From assembly GCA_963771435.1 (NCBI GenBank), contig CAVYTF010000010.1, positions 62,001-126,000 of the forward strand: a DNA stretch of 64,000 bases. Reading direction: 5' to 3'. A model generated the notes under the pieces. It ran no database searches. It had not been told where the DNA came from and saw only the letters and a list, made by a program, of their open reading frames with translations. This DNA is from CAVYTF01 sp963771435. Its GTDB lineage: Bacteria > Bacteroidota > Bacteroidia > Chitinophagales > Chitinophagaceae. Of the stretch, positions 63,922 to 64,000 are shown one piece after another. Made by a program: the position numbers and the translations under genes. Position 1 is the stretch's first letter. Every line of letters starts with the position of its first letter.

Positions 63922-64000
63922 AATAATGAAGTATAAATTATGAATGAAGTAAATGGTGAATGATAAATCAATCATTCATCCTTCCTTATTCTTCGAACAG

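Noticed and set aside
1..64000. tRNA, rRNA, tmRNA or transposon genes
   Set aside because: Scanning by eye found no T-loop consensus (GGTTCRANNCC) in a cloverleaf context, no rRNA-like stretch, and no transposase or integrase among the proteins; a computed search would be decisive.

Overview
The window looks like chromosomal DNA of a member of the Bacteroidota, most likely a Chitinophagaceae-type bacterium. The evidence is direct. Several secreted proteins end in type IX secretion (T9SS) sorting domains. A PorP/SprF-like gene follows a very large CHU_C-type adhesin. Signal peptides end in the typical ...AQ. Many start codons are preceded by the Bacteroidota promoter element TAnnTTTG (three times with TTG exactly 19 nt upstream), and Shine-Dalgarno sequences are mostly absent. 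I see no rRNA, tRNA, CRISPR array, integrase or transposase.

Layout. 1-1.3 kb: LD-carboxypeptidase (cut by the left edge) and a small Lys/Ala-rich secreted protein. 1.8-5.3 kb: two surface proteins, one leucine-rich with a T9SS tail and one phage-fibre-like with an S74 chaperone. 5.5-10.3 kb, minus strand: YoeB toxin-antitoxin, two pseudouridine synthases, polyprenyl synthase and QueG. 10.4-18.5 kb: four DUF3857/transglutaminase-like paralogues in tandem. 18.5-25.5 kb: small membrane protein, serine hydrolase, ClpB, a short hypothetical, cold-shock protein and a double-ATPase peptide ABC transporter. 25.6-30.8 kb: lipoprotein, small hypothetical, GNAT, ABC-F, ApaG and nitronate monooxygenase. 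31.1-37.2 kb: PorP/SprF-like protein and giant T9SS protein. 37.8-42.8 kb: DUF502 and TraB/GumN proteins. 43.1-49.9 kb: TetR-TolC-MFP-RND efflux operon. 50.3-58.2 kb: SmpB, a decayed second YoeB locus, ProRS, DUF2752/CCC pair, ElaA, DUF6089, TrpRS and deoxynucleoside kinase. 58.3-63.9 kb, minus strand: M14 peptidase, then coaX / outer-membrane protein / lptC with overlapping ends.

Three things stand out. (1) Intergenic gaps repeatedly hold short tandem arrays whose unit is 11 nt or 20-21 nt (one or two helical turns). Their sequences differ, but the period is kept exactly over as many as nine units. A separate heptanucleotide (GGTTGAT-like) family occurs between genes and also inside two coding regions. 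(2) At least ten genes, including the normally essential proS, are broken by 1-nt indels, mostly at short homopolymers. This fits residual sequencing error better than true gene decay, so broken genes are described as whole loci. (3) Several proteins have lost key catalytic residues in a patterned way: three DUF3857 paralogues lack the transglutaminase Cys and His, and the ABC-F protein seems to keep only one working ATP site.
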